Positions 9,549 through 18,620 of a DNA stretch of 64,000 nt are shown in pieces; positions within the stretch are counted from its first letter, which is position 1; every line of letters starts with the position of its first letter. The stretch is from contig JACRBZ010000066.1 in NCBI GenBank assembly GCA_016219185.1, positions 186,001-250,000 on the forward strand, written 5' to 3'. A program made the translations under genes and the position numbers. The stretch comes from Deltaproteobacteria bacterium (GTDB lineage: Bacteria; Desulfobacterota; Desulfobacteria; Desulfobacterales; Desulfatirhabdiaceae). The notes beneath the pieces are model-generated. The model had not been told where the DNA came from. It did no database searches and saw only the letters and a list, made by a program, of their open reading frames with translations.

Positions 9549-11413
9549 TTAAAAACTGTTTTCTGGGAATATCCGCATTTTATCATGACAGCGCCGCGGT
9601 CGTGATCCATGGGCCGGAAATCATTGCCGCTGCCCAAGAAGAGCGCTTCACTCGCCTGAAGCATGATCCGTCATTTCCGCAGCAGGCGATTCGTTATGTT
9701 CTCAAGGAATCCGGACTCAATCTGGAAGATTTTACAGCCATTGCGTTTTATGACAAACCATTTTTGAAATTTGAACGCCTGCTGGAAACCTATCACGCAT
9801 TTGCTCCTAAAGGCCTTCAGAGTTTCATTTCAGCCATGCCTGTATGGATCAAGGAAAAGATATTTTTGAAACGTCTGGTGTGGGATGAATTGGCGTCTGT
9901 TCATGGTAAACGCCTGAACCGAAAGCCCCCCTTGCTGTTTCCAGAACACCATTTGTCCCATGCTGCCAGCGCATTCTACCCATCTCCATTCCATGATGCG
10001 GCGATATTAACCATAGATGGGGTGGGCGAATGGGCCACGACAACGATCGGCCACGGGCAACAAAACTCTATCCGGATGCTAAAAGAGCTCCATTTTCCCC
10101 ATTCCATCGGATTGTTGTATTCCGCCTTTACCTATTACTGTGGGTTCAAGGTCAACAGCGGCGAATACAAGCTCATGGGGCTTGCACCTTATGGCTTAAA
10201 AACCAGCAGCCAATATAATCGTTTCAAAAACGTAATTCTGACAGAGTTGGTGGATATCCGTGAGGATGGATCTATTCTGTTGAACATGGATTATTTTGAT
10301 TTTGCTACGGGCCTGAGAATGTGCAAGGATAAGAAATGGGAAAAATTGTTTGGGATTCCAAAAAGAGAATCTGAAAGCAAGTTGAACCAGCCGTACATGG
10401 ATTTGGCCCTGGCTATTCAAGAGGTTACTGAAGAAGTGGTTCTTCGGCTTGTTCGAACAGCAAAAGATTTAACCGTAAGTGAAAACTTGGTGCTGGCAGG
10501 CGGAGTTGCCCTCAACTGTGTCGCCAATACCCGGATACAGAATAGCGGTATATTTAAGCGTCTCTGGATTCAACCGGCATCAGGAGATGCAGGCGGAGCA
10601 CTGGGAGCTGCTTTGTCAGCCTTATATATTTGGAAAGGCGAGGACAGGAAGTCCAGAGATACAGACAGCATGAAAGGCGCCTATCTGGGACCTGCTTATG
10701 GGGATGCGGATATTCAGCGCCTTGAATATCAATTTCTGGCCAAGTGGAAACCCTATTCCGATTTTGATCTCTTATGCGAGGATACCGCCCGACTGCTGAC
10801 TCAGGGAAATGTGGTTGGATGGTTTCAGGGCCGGATGGAATGGGGCCCCCGCGCTCTGGGCAACCGCAGCATTCTGGCAGACCCACGGAATCCGGAAATG
10901 CAGAAACGCCTGAATCTAAAAATCAAATTCCGGGAAAGCTTCCGGCCTTTTGCTCCGTCGGTACTTGCAGAAGATGTCCGAGAGTATTTTGATATAGAGA
11001 CGGATTCTCCCTATATGCTGATAGTGCCATCAGTGGCCCGTCATCACCGGAACGCTATTTCACCGTTGGAACAGGCCGATCTCTTCGATCGCCTATATCA
11101 ACTCCGCTCAGATGTTCCGGCTATCACGCATATTGACTTTTCAGCCAGGATTCAAACAGTTCATAAAGAAACCAATGAACGCTACTGGCAACTGATTCAG
11201 GCGTTTAAACAACTGACAGGCTATAGCCTTGTTGTAAACACCAGTTTTAATGTCCGCGGAGAGCCGATTGTCTGTTCGCCACAGGATGCCTACCGGTGCT
11301 TTATGCGAACGGATATGGACTGGCTGGTCATTAACAACTGTCTGTTTGAAAAATCTGCCCAACCCAAATGGGAAGAGGTTGAAAATTGGCGGCATGAGTT
11401 TCAACTGGACTAA
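9545..11413 (+). CDS. carbamoyltransferase (NodU/CmcH/TobZ family)
   Basis: A 622-residue protein. The N-terminal Kae1/ASKHA-like domain has ISAFYHDSAAVV, the metal-binding HHLSHAASAF segment and the nucleotide motif IDGVGEWATTT. The C-terminal YrdC-like domain has QGRMEWGPRALGNRSILAD and NTSFNVRGEPIVCSP. The family transfers a carbamoyl group from carbamoyl phosphate, via carbamoyl-AMP, to a hydroxyl of a sugar or related acceptor. Here the acceptor is most likely a sugar of the exopolysaccharide (inference from context). All expected motifs are intact. The start at 9545 is fixed by overlap with the upstream stop. It is the last gene before a 330-base gap. Confidence 0.9.
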   Translation: MIKNCFLGISAFYHDSAAVVIHGPEIIAAAQEERFTRLKHDPSFPQQAIRYVLKESGLNLEDFTAIAFYDKPFLKFERLLETYHAFAPKGLQSFISAMPVWIKEKIFLKRLVWDELASVHGKRLNRKPPLLFPEHHLSHAASAFYPSPFHDAAILTIDGVGEWATTTIGHGQQNSIRMLKELHFPHSIGLLYSAFTYYCGFKVNSGEYKLMGLAPYGLKTSSQYNRFKNVILTELVDIREDGSILLNMDYFDFATGLRMCKDKKWEKLFGIPKRESESKLNQPYMDLALAIQEVTEEVVLRLVRTAKDLTVSENLVLAGGVALNCVANTRIQNSGIFKRLWIQPASGDAGGALGAALSALYIWKGEDRKSRDTDSMKGAYLGPAYGDADIQRLEYQFLAKWKPYSDFDLLCEDTARLLTQGNVVGWFQGRMEWGPRALGNRSILADPRNPEMQKRLNLKIKFRESFRPFAPSVLAEDVREYFDIETDSPYMLIVPSVARHHRNAISPLEQADLFDRLYQLRSDVPAITHIDFSARIQTVHKETNERYWQLIQAFKQLTGYSLVVNTSFNVRGEPIVCSPQDAYRCFMRTDMDWLVINNCLFEKSAQPKWEEVENWRHEFQLD

Positions 11414-11744
11414 CACCTTCCCATCTTTTACAAGTCATTTCATTGTCAATCCACTAGTACAACCTGCTTGACTTTAAATGAAATTCTTGTCAAATAGTAA
11501 CATCAGTATTAGCATCAATTACTGCTACCTATTTGCATCAATCGAATTTGTAAATTATCATGGTACCAATATGTTATGAATGATTTGTTGACATCGACAT
11601 ATTAAACACGATTAATGTTTCTTCAGTATCTTGAAAAAAAGATTGTAGGTTTTAAGTGGCAATTTTTATGACGTCAAGACGTTTAATAGTCTGCTCTCTT
11701 TTTGCGAGAAGCTGTTATCTTGTTTATAGTTGTGAGGTACTCAA
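11414..11744 (+). promoter_or_regulatory. intergenic region, likely promoter of the export operon
   Basis: About 330 AT-rich bases without a gene. TTGACA at 11588-11593 is followed, 17 bases on, by ATTAAT (11611-11616), a plausible but weak sigma-70 pair. GAGG at 11734-11737 is the ribosome binding site of the exporter gene. No convincing sigma-54 box or terminator was found. The gap separates the sugar-modification genes from the export genes, so a second promoter here is reasonable inference. Confidence 0.35.
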
Positions 11745-12887
11745 ATGATACCGTTTATGGCGCGCCGTTTTCTGCAGCCTTTCAGCTACGGGATATTCCT
11801 GGTTGCACTGATATCCTTTCCTGCCTGTTTTCATAATGCTTCTGATGGCCCATCCAGATTTGATGCATCCATCAAAACCGCTGACGACGTCAGCCAGTTG
11901 AAAGAACTTGAAACACAGCTTACGGTTACTCCCGAAAAAGCGGCGCTGCATCCGGATTATCAGATCATCAACAATATCGCTGTTCCATATATTCCAGAAT
12001 ACCGGATGGGTCCAGGAGATGTGCTTGAAATTGTTTACCACCTGAAATATGAAAAAACATCCGATGATTATCGTCTGGAAGTCCAGGACAGAATCAGTAT
12101 CAACCTTCCCTATTACCCCCAGTACAGTTCATCCGTCCTGGTTCGATCCGACGGAAAAATTACAGCCCCCCTCATTGGTGATTTAAACGCAGAATCAAAG
12201 ACCCCTATGGAACTTGCTGCGGAATTAAATCGGGAATACAAAAAATACCTTTTGCAACCCTCTGTTACGGTTGCGCTTGAAGAATTCAATGTCAAAATTG
12301 CCGAGTTGAAAAAAGCCATCACCACTGCCGCCAGAGGGCAAAGCAAGATTGCCCCGGTTTCTCCCGATGGGCGTATTTCCTTTCCGCTGATCGGCGGAAT
12401 GCAGGTGCAAGGGTTTACGGTGGCTCAGGTGGAAAAAATGATCAATGAAAGCTATGCCAAACAAGTTCGAAACCTCAATATCACTCTGATTCTTCTCGAG
12501 ATTCATTATCCAAAACTCTATGTTCTTGGCGAAGTTGAAAGACCTGGAGCTTACGACATTGCTTCCGTGCCCAATGTGCTGAATGCCCTGACGCTTTCAG
12601 GCGGCTTTAAAAAAAGCGGCGAACTGGAAGAAATTGCGATATTTCGCAACGAAGGACTGGAAAGACCAATTTCCTTTAAAGTGGATATCAAGACAGCTTT
12701 AAAGACAGGTGTGGCCCTGACCAATATTAAATTAAAACCAGGTGACATTATTTATGTCCCCAAAACACGAATTGATGAGAGAAATGATACCATCGAGAGA
12801 ATCTTTACGAAGGGTATTTGGGCAGTCGTACCTTTTTCGACCAGCCTGGGTGCCAGTTATAACTGGGGTCGATCTTCCACTCAATAG
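11745..12887 (+). CDS. outer-membrane polysaccharide export protein (Wza/OPX family)
   Basis: 380 residues with an N-terminal signal sequence that ends in an imperfect lipobox (SFPAC). It is followed by the polysaccharide export domain starting at YRMGPGDVLEI (about residue 85), a second export-type repeat (VSPDGRISFPLIGGMQVQG) and an SLBB domain (LYVLGEVERPGAYDI). OPX proteins form the periplasmic and outer-membrane exit channel for exopolysaccharide. It lies immediately before the Wzz-like gene, its usual partner. The lipidation site is plausible but not textbook. Confidence 0.9.
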   Translation: MIPFMARRFLQPFSYGIFLVALISFPACFHNASDGPSRFDASIKTADDVSQLKELETQLTVTPEKAALHPDYQIINNIAVPYIPEYRMGPGDVLEIVYHLKYEKTSDDYRLEVQDRISINLPYYPQYSSSVLVRSDGKITAPLIGDLNAESKTPMELAAELNREYKKYLLQPSVTVALEEFNVKIAELKKAITTAARGQSKIAPVSPDGRISFPLIGGMQVQGFTVAQVEKMINESYAKQVRNLNITLILLEIHYPKLYVLGEVERPGAYDIASVPNVLNALTLSGGFKKSGELEEIAIFRNEGLERPISFKVDIKTALKTGVALTNIKLKPGDIIYVPKTRIDERNDTIERIFTKGIWAVVPFSTSLGASYNWGRSSTQ

Positions 12888-12899
12888 GACGAATTTGCG

Positions 12900-14285
12900 A
12901 TGCAGAACATATTCCGAGAGTTTGTTTTTATCCTGTTTGATCGGATGCAATTGATCATTATGGTATTTCTGACTGTTTTAACGCTTTCAATAGCCATTGC
13001 TGTAACACTTCCGTCCATGTACCGTTCCACAGCCAAATTTTCTCTGGTTATGCCGCAAGGATTTGACCCATTGCAGCAGGAAAGCTCTTATGACTACCGG
13101 AATCGGATGAGACGATATCTTCAGGATCAAAAAGAGCTGATCATGTCCAATCGAGTATTGGGTAAAGTGTTTCAGATTATGAATCCTGGAACGAAGCAAC
13201 CAGTACCTGCCAAGCTAATCGATGAGATTCGAACGAATTTGGAAGTAACACCGCCAGGCGGAGAAACCTTCGAAGGTTCCAACGTGTTTAATGTGGATTA
13301 TGTTGACACTAATCCAGCAAGGTCTGCACAGGTTGCAAGCGCAGTTGCCCAGGGGTATCTGGATACTTATCTTGAAATCAGCCAATCCAAGACCGATTAT
13401 TCGCATGCGTTTTTTGTGGAACAAACCCAAAAGCTTAATAAAGATATGGCTAATAAGGAAAATAAACTCCGTGATTTTGAAACCAAACAGGCGCTGGCCT
13501 TGCTTGAAATTCTGAATATGGAACCTGGAAAATCAAATGTGGAGCTTGGCCCCAACATGCTGTTAAGTCAGTTTTTACGAAATTACCATGAACTTCAGGT
13601 CGAGTTGGCGGGTCTGAACATGTCCATAGAATTTTTGGATCGGGAGGTTAACAAAAAAGGAATACCGGTCGTTCCCTTGGATATGGAGGTTTCCGGTCGT
13701 TCCATCACGGTTTTTAAAACGAAAATATCTCAACTTCAACTTCAATTAAATGAAATGAGACCCCAGTTTAAGGAAAATTATGAGCCCTTGAAACAGGTTG
13801 AACAGGAGCTGAATCTGAGTGTGGATTCCCTTAAAAAAGAATTGGAACGATCCGTTAATGCGCAAAAGATAAGTGCGCAAAGTATTGAGGCCAGAATCCG
13901 GCAACTCGAAAGAATTATCCACGACCTTAAGGAGCAAATCCAGTCAACCGCACGGGAAAAGGCAGGCTATGAAAATCTGAAGCAGGAATATAATCTTGCC
14001 AAAGAAGCCTATTCCAGAGCCATGGGGCAACTGGAACAGGCCAGAATGGCGCAATCTCTGAATCAGGAGAAACAGTTTCTGACGCAGATTGATAGGCCCG
14101 TCGTCCCCACAAAACCGTTTAAGCCCAATCGAGTTCTGATAGCCATAGGGGGATTTATTTCGGGGATTTTTCTGGGTATTGCCGTTGCCTTAACTGTCGA
14201 TCATTTTGATCACCGCATCAAAACGCTGTATGACATTGAAACGCATTTGAGCGTTCCGGTTCTGGGGTCAATACCCAGTGTTTAA
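12900..14285 (+). CDS. chain-length determinant (Wzz/GumC-like)
   Basis: 461 residues with membrane helices near both ends (about 15-36 and 425-447), a long periplasmic coiled-coil region (about 170-400), and the proline-rich sequence RPVVPTKPFKPN just before the last helix, all typical of Wzz/PCP proteins. The cytoplasmic tail ends in DIETHLSVPVLGSIPSV, the junction that in many relatives continues into a BY-kinase. Here the kinase-like domain is a separate gene (17688-18620). It sets polymer length and links the inner-membrane polymerase to the OPX channel. Confidence 0.88.
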   Translation: MQNIFREFVFILFDRMQLIIMVFLTVLTLSIAIAVTLPSMYRSTAKFSLVMPQGFDPLQQESSYDYRNRMRRYLQDQKELIMSNRVLGKVFQIMNPGTKQPVPAKLIDEIRTNLEVTPPGGETFEGSNVFNVDYVDTNPARSAQVASAVAQGYLDTYLEISQSKTDYSHAFFVEQTQKLNKDMANKENKLRDFETKQALALLEILNMEPGKSNVELGPNMLLSQFLRNYHELQVELAGLNMSIEFLDREVNKKGIPVVPLDMEVSGRSITVFKTKISQLQLQLNEMRPQFKENYEPLKQVEQELNLSVDSLKKELERSVNAQKISAQSIEARIRQLERIIHDLKEQIQSTAREKAGYENLKQEYNLAKEAYSRAMGQLEQARMAQSLNQEKQFLTQIDRPVVPTKPFKPNRVLIAIGGFISGIFLGIAVALTVDHFDHRIKTLYDIETHLSVPVLGSIPSV

Positions 14286-14333
14286 ACAACCATGACCTCA
14301 TAGTGACAATAAAACGTGAAAGTGATTTTTTGA

Positions 14334-14360
14334 ACCACGAAGGGCACGAAGAATACGAAG
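14334..14360 (+). repeat. short CACGAAG-type repeat
   Basis: A 27-base stretch in the intergenic space with three CACGAAG-like units at about ten-base spacing (CACGAAGGGCACGAAGAATA). Similar ACCACGAAGGGCACGAAG sequences are known as dispersed intergenic repeats in several environmental bacteria. No second copy was noticed in this window. It may overlap transcription or leader signals for the O-antigen ligase gene, which starts 17 bases later. Confidence 0.35.
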
Positions 14361-14376
14361 CTCGTTCATATAATTT

Positions 14377-15831
14377 ATGGATATACTCCCCCTGATTCTG
14401 ATCTTTGTCATTTCTATTGCCGCTATTTTACTATGGTTTCGGGGAAAGTATCAGAAAAGCCATGGCGTGGAAGGTGAGAGCTCCAATCCTACGGCTATCC
14501 TTCTGGCATGCTGGCTGGTTGCCAGCGCGGTTTTTGGGCCAAATTTCTTCATTCTGAGAATTGCCGGAATATTTGATATTACCATCGAGCGACTGCTCTT
14601 CATTGTGATCCTGGCGGTTCTTGGCGCAGGTCTGTTTAACGGGAAAGTGAATCTTCGAAGTGGCGTCACTATTGAAATGACAATGATGGTTTTTGTTTTG
14701 ATTTGTCTTATTTCGATGAGCCGTACCGGCTTTCTTCGTGTAAGCCCGTATTTCCCCTCTCCCTGGTATGTCTTTATCACCGGCTATTTATTTCCATTCA
14801 TTGTTTTTATTTATGCCAAAAATTATATTCGCGATGAAAATCATGTGCTATTGATTCTTCATGCGTTGTTTTTTTTCGGAATTTACCTATGTTTGATAGC
14901 GCCTTTTGAATATTTTAACCTGCGGCAGTTTGTTTTCCCCAGATATATCAATGACCCTGAGATATCATTATTGCACTTGGAACGTGCCAGAGGGCCTTTT
15001 CTGAATGCGGCTTTTAACGGAGTCGGAATTCTGATCGGTTTTATCAGCGGTCTTCATATTCTTGAAAAAAAGACCGGATTTACCAGAGTCTTTTATCTGG
15101 CGTTACTGCTGTTTTTCTTCCCGGCTGTATTTTTTACCCTGACCCGGTCCGTGTATCTGGGCCTGCTTATCACGCTCTTTATTTTCCTGAGATGGTATAA
15201 AACTTCTTTTTCAAAATGGAAATTGATTTCGCTTCCGCTGGCCCTGGTGTTGATTGTCGGAATTGTCAATTCTCCCCGGCTGCTTTCAAAGGAAAGAAGG
15301 GAAGGTGGCGTCTATCAGGTTGAAGAAGTGGATATCCGCCTGGCATTATTGGAAAAATCTTATTTTCTGTTTTCAGAGCGTCCGTTAATGGGTATCGGAC
15401 TGGCGCAGTTTATTCCTGCATCCACCCGATCCTATAAAGGGCGAACAGCGTTTGTCGCTGAAGAAGCAGGAGCTCAGTTTCAGCACAACCATTTGCTTGG
15501 AATTGCGACAGAACTGGGGCTGGAAGGATTTATAGCCTATCTGGTCCTGATTATCCTGATCCTGCGGCGGATGACACAACTGACCGGAAAATTGCCCGAG
15601 TCGGGAATCATGGGGCGTAATCTGCGCGTCGCTATTTTTGCAATCTGGTGTGTTTACCTGAACAACAATCTGTTTGTAGAGCCTTCAAACGCTCTTTTTA
15701 TCAATGCTGTTCCTTTTTTATTTGCAGGTCTGGCGGATGGCCTGTATATTCGTTCTCTGGAATCAGAACTGAAGGCTCAAATCGCCAACAAGGAATCTGT
15801 GCGAACATGTTTAAAGACTTCTATCACTTAA
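14377..15831 (+). CDS. O-antigen ligase/polymerase-family membrane protein (Wzy_C)
   Basis: 484 residues with about eleven to twelve hydrophobic helices and a large periplasmic loop around residues 300-375. The loop and next helix carry the family signature FQHNHLLGIATELGLEGF. Proteins of this family either polymerise repeat units (Wzy) or ligate glycans. Between a Wzz-like gene and an ExeA-like gene, a Wzy role for the exopolysaccharide is more likely. Its 3' end overlaps the next start by 25 bases. Confidence 0.8.
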   Translation: MDILPLILIFVISIAAILLWFRGKYQKSHGVEGESSNPTAILLACWLVASAVFGPNFFILRIAGIFDITIERLLFIVILAVLGAGLFNGKVNLRSGVTIEMTMMVFVLICLISMSRTGFLRVSPYFPSPWYVFITGYLFPFIVFIYAKNYIRDENHVLLILHALFFFGIYLCLIAPFEYFNLRQFVFPRYINDPEISLLHLERARGPFLNAAFNGVGILIGFISGLHILEKKTGFTRVFYLALLLFFFPAVFFTLTRSVYLGLLITLFIFLRWYKTSFSKWKLISLPLALVLIVGIVNSPRLLSKERREGGVYQVEEVDIRLALLEKSYFLFSERPLMGIGLAQFIPASTRSYKGRTAFVAEEAGAQFQHNHLLGIATELGLEGFIAYLVLIILILRRMTQLTGKLPESGIMGRNLRVAIFAIWCVYLNNNLFVEPSNALFINAVPFLFAGLADGLYIRSLESELKAQIANKESVRTCLKTSIT

Positions 15832-17663
15832 AATCAGAGCCTTTTAGCACGCATCCTGATCCCAGCATTATCTTTATCTCCCAAACCCATAAAGAGGCCT
15901 GGTATTATCTGCTCTTTGGTATTAATACACAGGAGCCCTTTGTGGTGTTAACCGGTGAATATGGTATGGGAAAGACCCTGCTTTGCCTTCGGCTGATTCA
16001 GGTTCTAAAGAAAAAGGGGGGGCCTCCGATTGAATACATCCCCACTCCATACGAAGGCTATAACGGAATTTTAAGGCGGATTGCCTTCAGGCTGGAGATT
16101 TCTCCAGTTCCCGAAGACGAGGGAATTCTTCAGGATGTCATTTATGACTATTTCAGAGCCGATACCAAGAATTCCCGTTTTTATCTGATTATTGATGATG
16201 CGCACGAACTGAGCACGGCAACTCTGACTAAACTGAAGCATTTATCCACATTCAGTCATAATGGGTTCTTTCCGGTCATCATGATTTTTATCGCGCATCC
16301 CTCTTTTCTGAAGGATCTGAAAACCCCGGCGCTAAGCTCGCTCAATCAGCGGATAAAACGACGATATCACCTGTCCAGGTTCAGTTTCGAGGATACAAAA
16401 AATTATATTTATTATCGACTCTTGAAATCCGGCGCCAGCAGCATTCCGGCATTTCCTGAAGAAACGCTTCAAAAAATCTTTGAATACAGCGGCGGCGTTC
16501 CGCGCATGATCAACAATATCTGCGATACCTGTTTGCTGATTGGGGCATCAAAGGAATTGACCACGATTCCGCCGGATGTTGTGGATGAGTCCAGAAAACT
16601 GGTTGAAGGCAGCCTGACGGAAATCGAAGCCAAAGCAGAAGCCGAAATCAAGCCGGATTTAAAAGATACGGTTGAAACCATTGTCACCCTTTCAGAAGAA
16701 ATTCCTGCTGCTGACCAAGAACCATCGCTTTCGACACTGGTGGATGACCTGGAAGATGTTCATCCGGAAAATAACCGTCCCCGTGCTTCGGGTTTTGTAA
16801 AAAAACTAAGAATAGCGGTGATGATTACTGTGGCTGCCATCCTGTTGATGCTATCTGGAGCCATATTGTCATGGCGTTTCTTGAATGACCTCCATATTCC
16901 CACGTTTTCAACCTTGCTCGAATCCGGGACAGAACAGACAAAACCAGCGAACCAGCATGTACAACAACCGCTTGAAGCCGAAAAAGTGCAGACTGTACCG
17001 CAAAATCCTCCTTCGCAACCTGAAAAAACTGTTCCCCAAGTGCCAACCCTGCGCGAAGAATTGTCTGTTAAGCCTTCTGCTGAAATTCCGGTTGCTGCAT
17101 CCCAGACCGAGACCGCTGGGTCCGAACAAGTTAAGACCCCGTTACAACAAAGTAGTGAAATGGATGTTCAGTCTTCTCCCAAAACCGAAGCAGTTGCGTC
17201 TGGATTCGTTCAAGTCAATACATTTCATCCTTTTTCGATCAGATCTTCAAGCTATCAGCAGTCGGATCGGGCACAATCGGAAATTTCTGAAATCAGGCAA
17301 CTTGGGCTGGCCCCTTATCTGGTCAAAGTGAATTTAGGCGATATGGGTGTCTGGTGGCGCATATACATCGGGCTGTATTCGACGGAAGAGGAAGCCCGAA
17401 GCGTCATGAAAGCTTATAAACTGCCCAATGTAACGGTTCAAAAAACCGACTACGCCTGTCAGGTCGGTGAATTTTCAAATGAAACCGATATCCTGAATAT
17501 GTTCGGGAAACTGAAGCAATCCGGATATTTTCCATATATTCTCCAGAAAAGCAGAGACCGTTTTTACCTGTATCTGGGTGCTTATGAAAAAAAATCCGAG
17601 GCGGAAACCCTGAATCAGGAACTTCAGAAAAACGGCATTAACAGTCAGGTCGTTAAACGATAA
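15807..17663 (+). CDS. ExeA/GspA-like AAA ATPase with C-terminal SPOR-like repeats
   Basis: The preferred start is ATG 15807 (618 residues), overlapping the upstream gene. The AAA domain has Walker A GEYGMGKT (residues 50-57) and Walker B FYLIIDDAHEL, followed by SFEDTKNYIYYRL and VPRMINNICD, hallmarks of the ExeA family found in exosortase-type exopolysaccharide loci. A single membrane helix (about residues 335-355) is followed by a Pro/Gln-rich linker and two SPOR-like segments at the C-terminus (about 470-618). It may couple cytoplasmic ATP use to periplasmic peptidoglycan or polymer-export proteins. The role is inferred from family and context. Confidence 0.85.
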   Translation: MFKDFYHLKSEPFSTHPDPSIIFISQTHKEAWYYLLFGINTQEPFVVLTGEYGMGKTLLCLRLIQVLKKKGGPPIEYIPTPYEGYNGILRRIAFRLEISPVPEDEGILQDVIYDYFRADTKNSRFYLIIDDAHELSTATLTKLKHLSTFSHNGFFPVIMIFIAHPSFLKDLKTPALSSLNQRIKRRYHLSRFSFEDTKNYIYYRLLKSGASSIPAFPEETLQKIFEYSGGVPRMINNICDTCLLIGASKELTTIPPDVVDESRKLVEGSLTEIEAKAEAEIKPDLKDTVETIVTLSEEIPAADQEPSLSTLVDDLEDVHPENNRPRASGFVKKLRIAVMITVAAILLMLSGAILSWRFLNDLHIPTFSTLLESGTEQTKPANQHVQQPLEAEKVQTVPQNPPSQPEKTVPQVPTLREELSVKPSAEIPVAASQTETAGSEQVKTPLQQSSEMDVQSSPKTEAVASGFVQVNTFHPFSIRSSSYQQSDRAQSEISEIRQLGLAPYLVKVNLGDMGVWWRIYIGLYSTEEEARSVMKAYKLPNVTVQKTDYACQVGEFSNETDILNMFGKLKQSGYFPYILQKSRDRFYLYLGAYEKKSEAETLNQELQKNGINSQVVKR

Positions 17664-17687
17664 CGCATATAACCGAAGGCGCATGTT

Positions 17688-18620
17688 ATGACGATGTGGG
17701 AACAAGCATATTCCAAACATAAAGAAGGTGAAGAGGTTCAGGGTTATCTGCAAACGGATCAACGGCTGCATCAAAAACATCCTGCCCCACCAGACTCTGT
17801 CCCTCCCCAAACAAAATCTTCGGGTTCTGGATCTTTTGAGGAAATGTATTATCAAACCGGCAAACCGCAAACTGTTCACCAGAAAGTCCAGGACCGGGAG
17901 CCGCAACCGGTTGCTTTTCCAAAACCTGTGAACTCCCGCTTCACCCCACGTATTCTATCCGAAAAACTTTCCGCGCCCTATCCGGGAATTCTTTCCAAAA
18001 TGGCCAACCAACTCTCGGATATCTGGGCCAATATCCTGGTTCAAACCAAACAGACTGTTGAAACGTTGCTGGTCTGCGGGGCAACCCGAAAAGAAGGAAA
18101 CACCTTTATTTCCTTTTACCTGTCCATGTTTTTGTCCAAAGAATACAATATGAAAATTTTGTATGTGGATTCGAATCTGAATCATGCCGTCATTCCCAAA
18201 ATCCAGAATCTGCCGGGGCTGTATTCATTTGTTGCTGAAAAAAAAGACCTGGCCTCGCTGATTGTGCAAACCGAATATCCTGGGCTGTATTTGCTGCCTT
18301 CCGGGTCCGGAAAAATCGCAAAAAATGTTAGCAGCAACATGTTATCGCGCGAACCCATCGAAATTCTGATCAATTATTGCCGGACAAATTTCGACATGAC
18401 CATTATCGACGGACAGCCATTAACTTTCAGTCCTGTTATGATTGAATTTGCAAAATTTGTCGATATGACAGCCCTGGTTTGCCGATATGGATACTCCCGC
18501 CGGGAAGTCAGCAAGCTGGCTATTGAAAAGCTCCAGAAATTTGGAATTACTTCCATCGGTGTGATTTTAAACGATCGTCAGTTCCCCATACCCCAGAAAA
18601 TTTACAAACTGATGGGATGA
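17688..18620 (+). CDS. BY-kinase/MinD-like protein with degenerate Walker A
   Basis: 310 residues. The first 95 are low complexity. The rest has the BY-kinase (CpsD/CapB) P-loop layout: a Walker A position at residues 131-139, a Walker A' strand ILYVDSN and a Walker B MTIIDG. The Walker A reads GATRKEGNT, so the invariant Lys is Asn138 (codon AAC at 18099-18101). The C-terminus lacks the usual tyrosine cluster (one Tyr in QKIYKLMG). It may be a non-catalytic partner of the Wzz-like protein rather than an active tyrosine kinase. The start at ATG 17688 has GAAGG eight bases upstream. Confidence 0.8.
   Translation: MTMWEQAYSKHKEGEEVQGYLQTDQRLHQKHPAPPDSVPPQTKSSGSGSFEEMYYQTGKPQTVHQKVQDREPQPVAFPKPVNSRFTPRILSEKLSAPYPGILSKMANQLSDIWANILVQTKQTVETLLVCGATRKEGNTFISFYLSMFLSKEYNMKILYVDSNLNHAVIPKIQNLPGLYSFVAEKKDLASLIVQTEYPGLYLLPSGSGKIAKNVSSNMLSREPIEILINYCRTNFDMTIIDGQPLTFSPVMIEFAKFVDMTALVCRYGYSRREVSKLAIEKLQKFGITSIGVILNDRQFPIPQKIYKLMG

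Noticed and set aside
11641-11720. TGGCA-like sequence considered as a sigma-54 promoter
   Set aside because: The downstream TTGC element is missing at the required spacing.
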